Shown here one piece after another: positions 1-8,568 of a stretch of 64,000 bases of DNA. Position numbers and translations under genes: made by a program. The stretch spans positions 1-64,000 of the forward strand of contig NZ_JBEFTX010000001.1 of the NCBI RefSeq assembly GCF_040195635.1, given 5' to 3'. Every line of letters starts with the position of its first letter. Within the stretch, counting starts at the first letter, position 1. The notes below the pieces were generated by a model. The model saw only the letters and a program-made list of their open reading frames with translations. It had not been told where the DNA came from and searched no databases. This DNA is from Thermasporomyces sp040195635. GTDB taxonomy: Bacteria > Actinomycetota > Actinomycetes > Propionibacteriales > Actinopolymorphaceae.

Positions 1-325
1 CGCGCCGTGACAGCGGGTACGCCGCGAGCAATGTCAAGGTCACGTTGACAAACGTTCCGACGCCTGCGTAGAAGACGGAGTTGAGGAATCCCCGCACGAT
101 CGATCGGTACTCGACGACGGCCTGGTAACCGGTGAAGTTGAAGTCGACCGGCCATAACCAGACCCGCCCTGACGACACCGCGAGCGGATCACTCATCGAA
201 GCGGACAGGATGAATACCAGAGGATAGAGCACGGCGAGAAGGAACAACGTCAGCACGACGTAGTTCGAAATCGTGAAGATCCGGTCGGACCGGGTCTCCC
301 TTATCCGGACGGCTGTGGAAGCCAC
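1..325 (-). CDS. Carbohydrate ABC transporter permease (partial, runs off window)
   Basis: The N-terminal ~108 codons of an inner-membrane permease of the CUT1/LplC type are present; the rest lies beyond base 1. The GTG start follows a GAGGAGG ribosome site. A first membrane span (residues ~19-40) and a periplasmic loop leading to a second span (~75-95) are visible, with the F-L-N-S-V-F-Y sequence typical of MalG-like permeases. It lies 58 bp downstream of the solute-binding lipoprotein gene on the same strand, so the two should form one importer. The partner permease is presumably further left. Family is clear, substrate unknown. Confidence 0.85.
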   Translation of the reverse strand, partial: MASTAVRIRETRSDRIFTISNYVVLTLFLLAVLYPLVFILSASMSDPLAVSSGRVWLWPVDFNFTGYQAVVEYRSIVRGFLNSVFYAGVGTFVNVTLTLLAAYPLSRR

Positions 326-383
326 GCCACCCCTCCTCGCCCGCTCGTTCGACTGGTTTCTTGGTCGTTGTGAGACGTCCGCG

Positions 384-2195
384 TCAGGCGTACTTCGCCT
401 CGTAGGCCGCCTGGTAGGCATTCAGGTAGTTCGCCAGACCCATCCGGTCGAAGGTGTCGACGTACTTCTGCCACTCGGCGTCGTCGTTGATGTCGAGCTG
501 ACCCATGGTGAACTTCGCCTCGTGCTGGACCACGTGGTTCTCGATCGCGGTGACGAGCTCACCCGCCTGCGCCGCCTGCTCCTCGTTCATGTACACGGGC
601 GGGAGCTGAACGCTCCGGTCCTGACGGAGGTTGTAGTACTTCTGGGACTCCTCGTACAAAGGCTTCTCGAACGTCGGCTTCTCCGGATCGACAACCTCGC
701 CGAGGCGGAAGTCGCTCGACCGGTAGTTCACACCGAGCTGGCCCCACCACAGGCCGTCGTCGGGAGGCCAGGTCCCGATCGTGGTCCACAGAGCCTGCTT
801 GCCGTTGATCCCGACCTCGCCGTCCTCGGCCCAACGCCAGCCCTTGCCCTGCTCGCCGTTGTACGCCTGCAGCAGCGCCTCGAGCTCGTACTGCCCGTCG
901 GCCCAACTGACCGCGACCTCGGGGTTCTTGCAGGCATTGGTGACGACGAAGCCGCCGTTGATCCCCGCCGCACCGTAGTAGTTCCAGTGGGCCGTCGCGG
1001 TCCCGTCCGGTCCCTTGAGTGTCGGAACGGCGACGTAGTCCTTGTACCGGGACATGGGGTCCTCGACGTCGATGGTCATGAAGCTTCCCCAGTAGAACGC
1101 CCGCGCGACCCCGAGCACAGGATCGCCTGCCTTGTCCCCGATCCGCGCGAACTGCTCGCCGTCCTGGGTGAAGCTCTCCTTGGCCATGAGGCCCTGCTGG
1201 AAGAGTCGGTTCTGGTAGCGGAGCCCTTCGCGCCAACCGTCCTTGTTCACGGCGATGTCGACCTTGCGGTCGTCGAGGTACAGCCACGAAGCTCCGCCCG
1301 CTGCGTAGCCGGAGTTGTAGAGGAAGGATCCCATGAAGAAGCTACTGAACGGCGCGTCGGTGTAGCCCATCAACGGAATCTCGTCGGCTTTCCCGTTGCC
1401 GTTGGGATCCTCGTTCTTGAACGCCTTCAGGACCGCTTCGAAGTCCTCCAGCGTCTCCGGCGGGTCGAGGTTCAGCTTGTCCAACCACGGCTGGTAGATC
1501 CACATCCGCTGCCCACCGCAGTTGCAGTGGAAACAGTCATTCACGTACGGCATCGTGTAGATGTTGCCGTCGTTGGCGGTGATGAGGTCCTTGACGTCCG
1601 GGTAGTCCTTGAAGAGTCGCTTGATCTCGGCGCCGTAGTCCTCGATGAGCTGGTTCAGGGGAATGAAAAGCCCTTGGGAGCCATAGAGCAGCTGCTGCGC
1701 TGGAGAGAAGTTGATGTTCATGAAGGCGTCGGGAACGTCGCCGGACGCGATCATGGCGTTGACCTTCGTCAAGGCGTCCGGCGAGCCGGCCTCGCCGGCC
1801 ACCACCTGGAAGTCGACGTGGACACCGGTCTTCTCCTCGTACCACTTGCTGAAGGCGTTGTTCTTCCAGTCGCCGACCGACGTGCTCTGTGGCACGACGA
1901 TCTTCAACGTGACCTTCTCCTTGACGACTGCCGCCTTCTTCGACGCGATCGGGCCGACATAGCCGTCGGGATAGATGACGTCCTGGTTCGGTGTCGTCTT
2001 CGGACCGCCCTTGGGCACCAAGGGGTTGTCGTTGCCCCCGTCCTCTGGTCCCCCGCCACCGCTGCAGGCCGCCAGCACCGAACCAGCCGTGGCGGCCGAA
2101 AGGCCCAGGCCTATCGCGCGGGTGACGAAGGCCCGCCGAGACATCCCGTTCCATAGTGCGCTCTTCGCCGGCTGGTACGTATCCTCTGCCGCCAT
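384..2195 (-). CDS. Extracellular solute-binding lipoprotein of a carbohydrate ABC transporter
   Basis: A 603-residue binding protein for an ABC sugar/oligosaccharide importer, resembling the LplA group of large family-1 binding proteins (usually 500-600 aa). The N-terminus carries a twin-arginine motif (S-R-R-A-F-V, residues 19-24), a hydrophobic stretch and a lipobox L-A-A-C with Cys44, so it is probably exported by Tat and lipid-anchored outside the cell. A Gly-rich linker follows. The ATG is preceded by GAAGGAG at good spacing. It sits between a GntR regulator gene and a permease gene, which suggests inducible uptake of a plant- or host-derived glycan. The substrate cannot be read from sequence. 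Confidence 0.9.
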   Translation of the reverse strand: MAAEDTYQPAKSALWNGMSRRAFVTRAIGLGLSAATAGSVLAACSGGGGPEDGGNDNPLVPKGGPKTTPNQDVIYPDGYVGPIASKKAAVVKEKVTLKIVVPQSTSVGDWKNNAFSKWYEEKTGVHVDFQVVAGEAGSPDALTKVNAMIASGDVPDAFMNINFSPAQQLLYGSQGLFIPLNQLIEDYGAEIKRLFKDYPDVKDLITANDGNIYTMPYVNDCFHCNCGGQRMWIYQPWLDKLNLDPPETLEDFEAVLKAFKNEDPNGNGKADEIPLMGYTDAPFSSFFMGSFLYNSGYAAGGASWLYLDDRKVDIAVNKDGWREGLRYQNRLFQQGLMAKESFTQDGEQFARIGDKAGDPVLGVARAFYWGSFMTIDVEDPMSRYKDYVAVPTLKGPDGTATAHWNYYGAAGINGGFVVTNACKNPEVAVSWADGQYELEALLQAYNGEQGKGWRWAEDGEVGINGKQALWTTIGTWPPDDGLWWGQLGVNYRSSDFRLGEVVDPEKPTFEKPLYEESQKYYNLRQDRSVQLPPVYMNEEQAAQAGELVTAIENHVVQHEAKFTMGQLDINDDAEWQKYVDTFDRMGLANYLNAYQAAYEAKYA

Positions 2196-2325
2196 TCCTG
2201 TACTCCTTCGTGCCAGAAGCGTGTGGGTGGGGTCGGGTCAGCTTCTGCTCCCACCGATGAGATCGCGGAGGTCTACGGACCCCTTGGACTTCACCGACGG
2301 AAGCCAGACGGGAAGCGGCGGCATC

Positions 2326-3066
2326 TCAGTCGTCCTCCGCAACCTGTCGTTCACCGGTAAACACGGGGAGCAGCCGGTCTCTCGATGCTTCGAGGTGCGC
2401 GCGCATCGCGGCAGCGGCCGCGTCCCGGTCGCCGCTCGCGATCGCGTCGACGATCAGGCCATGTTCGCGCAGGGCTGCTGACCCCATTCCCCCTTGGTAA
2501 TAGAGCCGCAGAATGTGCAGATGGCAGTGCGTACGTTGGAATGCACGTCGCATGTGCCAGTTTCCAGCCAGCTTCTGGACCAGGTCGTGGAGCCGGGCGT
2601 CGTGCAGAGCCATGCCGCGGTAATCGTGGTACGAGGTGCCGCTCGGGGCCTCCGAGAAGGTCGCCATCTCCGCCGTCAGAAGGCCTGCGCCTTCGTCGGT
2701 GATGTGGGCGGCGGCCTGGGCGGCTGCCCATGGTTCGACGACGAACCTGAATTCGAAGAGGTCTTCGAGTTCTCTCTTGCTGAGGACTGGTGCCGTCGAA
2801 TACCCCCGGAACGGCTCCTTGATCACCAGCCCTTCAGATTCCAGCCTGACCAGTGCCTCGCGCAGTGGTGACTGCGAGACCTGCAGTTGCCGCGCGGCCT
2901 TGTCGAGGTTGACCCGAGAGCCCTGCGGAAAGATGCCATCCATGATCAGCTCTTTGAGCGCCTCATAGACGTTGTCGGCGAGATTTTGTCTCCGCGGAAG
3001 CGAGACGCGTTCGTTCCGGCTACTCGCCGAGACACGTTCACGTGCTCTCATCCCGCGCCTCACCAT
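2326..3066 (-). CDS. GntR family transcriptional regulator (FadR/FCD type)
   Basis: DNA-binding repressor or activator. Residues ~25-95 form the GntR winged helix (Y-E-A-L-K-E-L-I followed by S-Q-S-P-L-R-E-A-L), and residues ~100-230 match the all-helical FCD ligand-binding domain, whose histidines usually hold a metal ion and an organic acid or sugar acid. Length (246 aa) is normal. An alternative ATG at 3051 has the better-placed GTGAGG ribosome site. It is 130 bp upstream of the binding-protein gene on the same strand and is the likely regulator of the import locus. An inverted repeat at 3100-3117 in its promoter is a candidate autoregulatory operator. Confidence 0.88.
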   Translation of the reverse strand: MVRRGMRARERVSASSRNERVSLPRRQNLADNVYEALKELIMDGIFPQGSRVNLDKAARQLQVSQSPLREALVRLESEGLVIKEPFRGYSTAPVLSKRELEDLFEFRFVVEPWAAAQAAAHITDEGAGLLTAEMATFSEAPSGTSYHDYRGMALHDARLHDLVQKLAGNWHMRRAFQRTHCHLHILRLYYQGGMGSAALREHGLIVDAIASGDRDAAAAAMRAHLEASRDRLLPVFTGERQVAEDD

Positions 3067-3099
3067 CTCTTGGATCCAGCATCGCGATGAGCAATCCTC

Positions 3100-3117
3100 G
3101 ATCGTCGATCCACGATC
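3100..3117. promoter_or_regulatory. Candidate GntR operator (inverted repeat)
   Basis: The repeat GATCGT-N6-ACGATC lies 34-51 bp upstream of the GntR gene start, beside a TATA-rich stretch (about 3117-3124) that could be its -10 region on the minus strand. Position and symmetry fit an autoregulatory FCD-GntR site. No consensus for this regulator is known, so the assignment is inference. Confidence 0.4.
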
Positions 3118-3260
3118 CTATATTCAGTACGACCCCGCAAGGAGGTGCCGTGTCCGGCTCAGGACACCAGGACGGGCGGTTCGAGAATGGGTCCCGCGCG
3201 GGCGCGGGACCGCGATCCTCGTCCGCGTTGCCGCGGGGGTAATGCTTCCCGACTCCGGCT

Positions 3261-4961
3261 CTACCGACTGGCGTGAGCGGCGACCATCTTGACCAGGGTG
3301 TCCGGTGGTACGACCTTGACGTGTGGAGCAAGGCTGTCCACGACTGTCTTCACACTGTCCACGGTCTTGCTCCAGGCATGCCACATGACGACCGAGTAGC
3401 CGGCGGCACTCGACGGATCGCGTTCGGCGGCGTTGAGCTCGGCGGTGACGCTCGCCTCGTCCCCGCCGTCCAAGCCGTCCCAGAGCATCGTGCGCGCCGA
3501 GATCACCGGCTTGTCATGTGCCCAGACCACCTCACCCTTGTGCGAGTCGTAGCGGGAGTACTCGAGGTAGATGAGCCCGTCGATCTGGTCCCGCTGCAGA
3601 TAGGCCGACCACAGGGCGGTGTCGGAAAAGGAGTCGAAGTCGATGATCTGCGCGACGTGGAGGTCCGCACGCCGCATGGAGGTCGCCAGCCGGGCCGTGT
3701 GCAGGTCCAGCTCCGCGCGCGGATACATGCTCGGGTACAGGTATCCCCCACCCGACGGACCCGCGACGAAGCGGTCGCGATGGGCGCCCGCCGATGCGTG
3801 GTCGTAGTACCACCGCATGACCGAGGGGGCGAGGTCGATCAACGACGGCGAGATTCCCCAGCCGAGGTCGACCGCGCCGCGATGTGGGCTCGCGAACCAG
3901 TTCGCACTGCTCTGGAAGTCTCCGAGCATCCACTGGATGTTGTCGCCGTCGGTGATCAGGAACGAGGCGTAGTGGGTGTCCGGATCGACCTCCGGCGTGG
4001 CCGCCAGCGCTCCTTCCGGGGCCCGCTGGCTGAGTCGGCTGTGGCGGATGCCGGAGAGCGGCGCCAGGTTGCGCGCGTGGTCGGCAGGGATGGTCCGTAC
4101 GCCGGCCTGTGACGACACCGACACGAACTTGTCCTCGCCCTGGGAGGCGTCGCCCCATCCGATCGTGGCGGAGTCCGGCGCGAGATCCCCGACGACCGAA
4201 CGACGGAAGTCCGAGTTGCCGTCGTAGAACATCAGAGCCCCGGCCATCGTGGCGTAGTCGCGGAGCTGGTTCGCGAAGTCCGGTTTCTGCTCCACCACGA
4301 GGTCGTGCCGCAACCGCGACCAGTACGTCTCCTTCACCCAGCGGTCGTCCTTGCCACGTACGTCCGCGACTCTGCGCAGGCCGTGCTGCTTGGCGACCGG
4401 CTCCAGGGCCTCCTCCACGGCGACCGCGCCCGTCAACCCCGCGACGGTGGTGGCGACGTTGATGGACGGCTCGGCACGGCGGTAGAGGACGTACCGGTCG
4501 ATGGGGCCGCCGTTCGTTCCCTGGCTGGTAAAGCGGTCGACCAGTGTCCAGAGGTCGTCGACCGGGACCAGCTCGATGTCGTAGCGCTCGGCAAGGTCGG
4601 CCAGCCACACCGGGTAGCCGACACCGGGCACGTCGAGATAGATGCCCGGGACATCGTCGTCGCTCCCGCCCCGGCTCCGGCGCGCCAGCTGGCCCTGAAG
4701 AGTTCCGGCCAAAACGCGTTCCTCGGGACTCAGCGCTCCTTCGCCGATCACGTACAGCCTCGTCGGGCGGACCCCCTTCGGATACAGCGCGTCGGCGGTC
4801 TGGTGCGCGCCGGGAGCCAAGGGCGCCGTCACGGTGGGGGCTGCGGCGGCTGCCGGGCCGGCCTGGGGGACTCCCGTGGCTCCCCACACGGCGGCACCGG
4901 CCGCTCCCCACGCCGCGCTGCCGAGCGCCTGTCGTCGGGACATGCCGGGACGATCGTTCAT
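3261..4961 (-). CDS. Secreted GxGYxYP-domain protein (putative carbohydrate-active enzyme)
   Basis: A 566-residue exported protein of the GxGYxYP family, a group found beside carbohydrate-processing genes and without a defined reaction. Residues ~7-41 form a Tat signal (S-R-R-Q-A-L-G, then an Ala-rich core). Residues ~55-330 fit the GxGYxYP N-terminal domain and ~335-560 the C-terminal domain. The naming motif G-G-G-Y-L-Y-P is at residues ~404-410, and L-I-T-D-G-D-N-I-Q lies just before it. The ATG at 4961 places the Tat motif at the N-terminus; longer readings would bury it. It precedes the GntR and binding-protein genes on the same strand, suggesting a role on the imported glycan. Confidence 0.82.
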   Translation of the reverse strand: MNDRPGMSRRQALGSAAWGAAGAAVWGATGVPQAGPAAAAAPTVTAPLAPGAHQTADALYPKGVRPTRLYVIGEGALSPEERVLAGTLQGQLARRSRGGSDDDVPGIYLDVPGVGYPVWLADLAERYDIELVPVDDLWTLVDRFTSQGTNGGPIDRYVLYRRAEPSINVATTVAGLTGAVAVEEALEPVAKQHGLRRVADVRGKDDRWVKETYWSRLRHDLVVEQKPDFANQLRDYATMAGALMFYDGNSDFRRSVVGDLAPDSATIGWGDASQGEDKFVSVSSQAGVRTIPADHARNLAPLSGIRHSRLSQRAPEGALAATPEVDPDTHYASFLITDGDNIQWMLGDFQSSANWFASPHRGAVDLGWGISPSLIDLAPSVMRWYYDHASAGAHRDRFVAGPSGGGYLYPSMYPRAELDLHTARLATSMRRADLHVAQIIDFDSFSDTALWSAYLQRDQIDGLIYLEYSRYDSHKGEVVWAHDKPVISARTMLWDGLDGGDEASVTAELNAAERDPSSAAGYSVVMWHAWSKTVDSVKTVVDSLAPHVKVVPPDTLVKMVAAHASR

Positions 4962-5192
4962 GGCGGACACAGCCTTCCGTCGCGAGCCGGGGCCTATCGC
5001 TGCGTGGTTCAGGATCGCTCGCACCGTACTGAGCCGCCTTCCGGCCGGCCAGGATTCGTCCCTACTCGGACGTGCCGAACCGGTGCCGGCGAGGCGAGTA
5101 CGCGACCCTTCCGCCTTCCGCAGCGCGACACGCGACACACCGCATCTTGGGTTCCACGGTGTTGTCCGCCCCTACATGTAGCCTCTAGCTCG
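4962..5192. other. Divergent intergenic region between GxGYxYP gene and nrdA leader
   Basis: This stretch must hold the promoter of the minus-strand GxGYxYP gene and, toward its right end, the plus-strand promoter that starts the riboswitch transcript. I see no reading frame with coding character and no convincing -35/-10 pair that I would assign precisely. Confidence 0.4.
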
Positions 5193-5489
5193 CTGGTGGT
5201 TCCTGCGGCCGTCCAGGCCGTCGGAGCCGCGGAGACACCCCGTCCAGGGGCGTCGCCGTCAAGAGGGAACCCGGTGCGAATCCGGGACTGCCCCGCAGCG
5301 GTGAGCGGGAACGAACGCCATCACCGGTGGTGATTTCCGGTCGTGCTTTCTGCCCTGGTGGCAAAAGTGCGGCCTCGTGTGGTCGCGAACGCACGGATCC
5401 AGCCGGTCAAGCACTGGACGTGGACGCATGTCCGGGAAGCGATGGCCAGTAGGAAGCACCTGCCCGCGAGTCCGAAGACCTGCCACCAG
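5193..5489 (+). ncRNA. Cobalamin (AdoCbl) riboswitch upstream of nrdAB
   Basis: All the conserved cobalamin-riboswitch blocks are present in order: a GAGGGAACCCGGTG block, the AATCCGGGACTGCC block, the GCGGTGAGCGGGAACG block, and the closing B12 box ending GAGTCCGAAGACCTGCC. The ends CTGGTGG (5193-5199) and CCACCAG (5483-5489) pair to form P1. At ~297 nt it is long for the class because of a peripheral insertion. It lies 167 nt upstream of the nrdA start, so adenosylcobalamin should turn off nrdAB. A B12 switch on class I nrdABS is known from Streptomyces coelicolor, where a B12-dependent class II enzyme takes over. Confidence 0.93.
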
Positions 5490-5656
5490 TGCGCGTACCT
5501 CCCCGTGCGCGCCGCCCGCCGGCCTCGAGGGAAGAGCCCGGGATGTTCCGCCGCCACGCCGTGGCGCGTTCGTGCGCGCTCGGCAGGCCGGTGTCGCGCA
5601 TCTTCTTCCCCGACTCGACGGGCACCGTCGATCGAGCTCGCAAGGAGACAGCGTCC

Positions 5657-8539
5657 ATGTCAGCAACCCATCCGCACACCCAGGTCGTCCGCAGGGACGG
5701 TACGACGTCGCCGTTCGACGCGTCGAAGATCGCCGTCGCCCTCACGAAGGCGTTCCTCGCCGTCGAAGGTCCGCAGGCGAGCGATTCGACGAGGGTCCAC
5801 GAGACGGTCGAGGAGCTGACCCACCAGGTGGTGGCCTCGCTCACCCGGCATCCCGACCTCGGCCGGATCTGCCACATCGAGGACATCCAGGACCAGGTGG
5901 AGCTCGCCCTCATGCGGGGGGGTGAGCACCGGGTGGCGCGGGCGTACGTGCTCTACCGCGAGGAGCACGCCCGTGCCCGGATCGAACGTGAGCACGCCAC
6001 TGTCAGCGACGAAGCCGAGAGCCAGGCCGGATCCGCTGTACGGGTGAAGGGACCTGACGGCGAACTCCAGCCGTTGGACCTGGGGCGCCTCACCCACCTC
6101 GTCGAGGAGTCCTGCGCGGGTCTCGAGGCGGTGTCGGCGAGCTCGGTCCTTACCGAGGTCCACCGCAACCTCTACGACGGGATCAGCCTGGCCGAGTTGG
6201 AGCTCGCGCTCGTCATGGCGGCCCGGACGTTCGTCGAGACCGATCCCGCGTACTCCCACGTGAGCGCCCGGCTGCTGCTCGACAAGCTCCGGCGCGAGGC
6301 GTTGACGTTCGTCTCCGGCACTCCCGACGAGGCGAACCACGAGGAGATGGCCGCGCGGTATCCCCGCTACTTCCGCGACTACGTGCGCCGCGCGGTCCGG
6401 TTGGAGCTGCTGGACCCGGAGCTGGAGCGTTTCGACCTCGACCGGCTGGGAGGGGCGATCCGGCCCGAGCGCGACCTGGCGTTCCAGTTCCTGGGGCTGC
6501 AGACGCTCTACGACAGGTACCTCATCCGTGGCTATCCAGAGGCCGGGGCGACGGCTGAGGCCGACGGACAGAGCCTGGGCAGCCGGTTCGAGCTCCCGCA
6601 GGCGTTCTTCATGCGGGTGGCCATGGGGCTCTCGCTTCGCGAGGACGACCCGGAGGCCCGCGCGATCGAGTTCTACGAACTGCTGTCGTCGTTCGACTTC
6701 ATGTGCTCGACGCCGACCCTGTTCAACGCGGGGACGACCCGCCCGCAGCTCTCCTCGTGTTTCCTCACGACGGTGGCAGACGACCTCGACGGCATCTTCT
6801 CCGGGATCAAGAACAACGCGCTGTTGTCGAAGTACGCCGGTGGGCTCGGCAACGACTGGACTCCGGTCCGCGGAATGGGCGCCCACATCAAGGGCACCAA
6901 CGGCCATTCGCAGGGCGTCGTGCCGTTTCTCAAGATCGCCAATGACACCGCGGTCGCCGTCAACCAGGGTGGGAAGCGCAAGGGTGCGGCCTGCGCCTAT
7001 CTGGAGACCTGGCACATCGACATCGAGGAGTTCCTCGACCTGCGGAAGAACACCGGTGACGACCGGCGGCGTACGCATGACATGAACACCGCCAACTGGA
7101 TTCCCGACCTTTTCCTGCAACGAGTCGAGGCCGACGCGGAATGGACGCTCTTCTCCCCCGACGAAGTACCCGATCTGCACGGCCTCTACGGACCAGCCTT
7201 CGCCGACGCCTACGAGGCGTACGAAAAGAGCGCTGAACGCGGCGCGATCAAGGTCCACCGCCGGGTACGCGCGGTCGACCTGTGGCGCCGGATGCTCACG
7301 ATGCTGTTCGAGACGGGCCATCCGTGGATCACGTTCAAGGATCCGTGTAACGTCCGCTCCCCCCAGCGCCATGTCGGCGTCGTGCACTCGTCGAACCTCT
7401 GCACCGAGATCACCCTCAACACCTCGGCCGGCGCAGGCCATCAGGCGGAGGTGGCGGTCTGCAATCTGGGGTCGGTGAACCTCGCGCACCACGTGGGTGA
7501 GGGCGGAATCGACGAGGACCACCTGGCACGCACGGTACGCACGGCGGTGCGGGCACTCGACAACGTGATCGACGTCAACTTCTACACGATCCCCGAGGCA
7601 CGCCGGTCGAACCTGCGGCACCGGCCCGTCGGCCTTGGCCTGATGGGTTTCCAGGACGCGTTGTTCCGCCAACGTGTTCCGATGTCGTCGGAGCGTGCGG
7701 TGGAGTTCGCCGACACCACGATGGAGCTCATCAGCTACTACGCGATCGCCGCGTCGGCGGATCTTGCCGCCGAGCGCGGAAGCTACGAGACGTACGACGG
7801 ATCTTTGTGGAGCAGGGGAATCCTGCCGATCGACTCCCTCGAACTGCTCGCCGATGCCCGCGACGGGCAGCTCGACGTCGACCGGTCCACCCGGCTCGAC
7901 TGGGACGCTCTACGCGCCCGCGTCGTCGAGGCGGGGATGCGCAACTCCAACGTCATGGCCATCGCACCCACGGCGACCATCTCCAACATCTGCGGTGTCG
8001 GCCAGTCGATCGAGCCGCTTTACCGGAACCTCTTCGTGAAATCCAACATGTCCGGCGACTTCACCGCGATCAATCCGTACCTCGTCCACGACCTGAAGGA
8101 GCTCGGCCTCTGGGACGCGGTGATGGTGACGGACCTCAAGTACTTCGACGGGAGCGTCGGTCCGATCGACCGGATACCGGCCGACTTGAAGGCGTTGTAC
8201 GCCACGGCCTTCGAGATCGATCCGACGTGGCTGGTGGAGGCGGCGGCACGCCGGCAGAAGTGGCTCGACCAGGCGCAGTCCCTCAACCTCTACGTCGCCG
8301 CACCGAGTGGGCGCAAGCTCGACGCGCTCTACCGGCTGGCGTGGCGCCGGGGACTGAAGACGACGTACTACCTGCGGTCGCAGAGCGCCACGCACGTCGA
8401 GAAGAGCACGCTGCGCGGGACCGACGGAAAGCTCAACGCCGTCTCTCCCACCGTCTCTCCCGCCGCCGCCCCGGTCACCCAGGTCGACGAGGGCGCCGTG
8501 TGCGCACTCGACGATCCGGACTGCGAAGCCTGCCAGTGA
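5657..8539 (+). CDS. nrdA: Class I ribonucleoside-diphosphate reductase, alpha subunit
   Basis: Catalytic subunit that reduces ribonucleotides to deoxyribonucleotides for DNA synthesis; 960 aa from the ATG after AAGGAGAC. Residues ~8-100 are an ATP-cone (V-V-R-R-D-G), and ~125-215 look like a second, less conserved cone, so activity is probably dATP-controlled. Visible catalytic cysteines are C368 (S-S-C-F-L), the thiyl-radical C582 (N-L-C-T-E-I) and C602 (V-C-N-L-G). The tail carries the redox-shuttle cysteines C949, C956 and C959. The spacing C368-C582 equals that of E. coli C225-C439. nrdB follows after 29 bp, and the pair is headed by a cobalamin riboswitch. Confidence 0.96.
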   Translation: MSATHPHTQVVRRDGTTSPFDASKIAVALTKAFLAVEGPQASDSTRVHETVEELTHQVVASLTRHPDLGRICHIEDIQDQVELALMRGGEHRVARAYVLYREEHARARIEREHATVSDEAESQAGSAVRVKGPDGELQPLDLGRLTHLVEESCAGLEAVSASSVLTEVHRNLYDGISLAELELALVMAARTFVETDPAYSHVSARLLLDKLRREALTFVSGTPDEANHEEMAARYPRYFRDYVRRAVRLELLDPELERFDLDRLGGAIRPERDLAFQFLGLQTLYDRYLIRGYPEAGATAEADGQSLGSRFELPQAFFMRVAMGLSLREDDPEARAIEFYELLSSFDFMCSTPTLFNAGTTRPQLSSCFLTTVADDLDGIFSGIKNNALLSKYAGGLGNDWTPVRGMGAHIKGTNGHSQGVVPFLKIANDTAVAVNQGGKRKGAACAYLETWHIDIEEFLDLRKNTGDDRRRTHDMNTANWIPDLFLQRVEADAEWTLFSPDEVPDLHGLYGPAFADAYEAYEKSAERGAIKVHRRVRAVDLWRRMLTMLFETGHPWITFKDPCNVRSPQRHVGVVHSSNLCTEITLNTSAGAGHQAEVAVCNLGSVNLAHHVGEGGIDEDHLARTVRTAVRALDNVIDVNFYTIPEARRSNLRHRPVGLGLMGFQDALFRQRVPMSSERAVEFADTTMELISYYAIAASADLAAERGSYETYDGSLWSRGILPIDSLELLADARDGQLDVDRSTRLDWDALRARVVEAGMRNSNVMAIAPTATISNICGVGQSIEPLYRNLFVKSNMSGDFTAINPYLVHDLKELGLWDAVMVTDLKYFDGSVGPIDRIPADLKALYATAFEIDPTWLVEAAARRQKWLDQAQSLNLYVAAPSGRKLDALYRLAWRRGLKTTYYLRSQSATHVEKSTLRGTDGKLNAVSPTVSPAAAPVTQVDEGAVCALDDPDCEACQ

Positions 8540-8568
8540 CCACACGACCCGACAAAGGAAGCCGACAC

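Noticed and set aside
273..2156. Long open frame on the plus strand opposite the binding-protein gene
   Set aside because: Composition is that of an antisense GC-rich shadow; the minus strand encodes a clear lipoprotein with Tat motif and lipobox.
4109..5333. Plus-strand frames running into the cobalamin riboswitch
   Set aside because: They overlap the GxGYxYP gene antisense and a structured RNA; no coding evidence.
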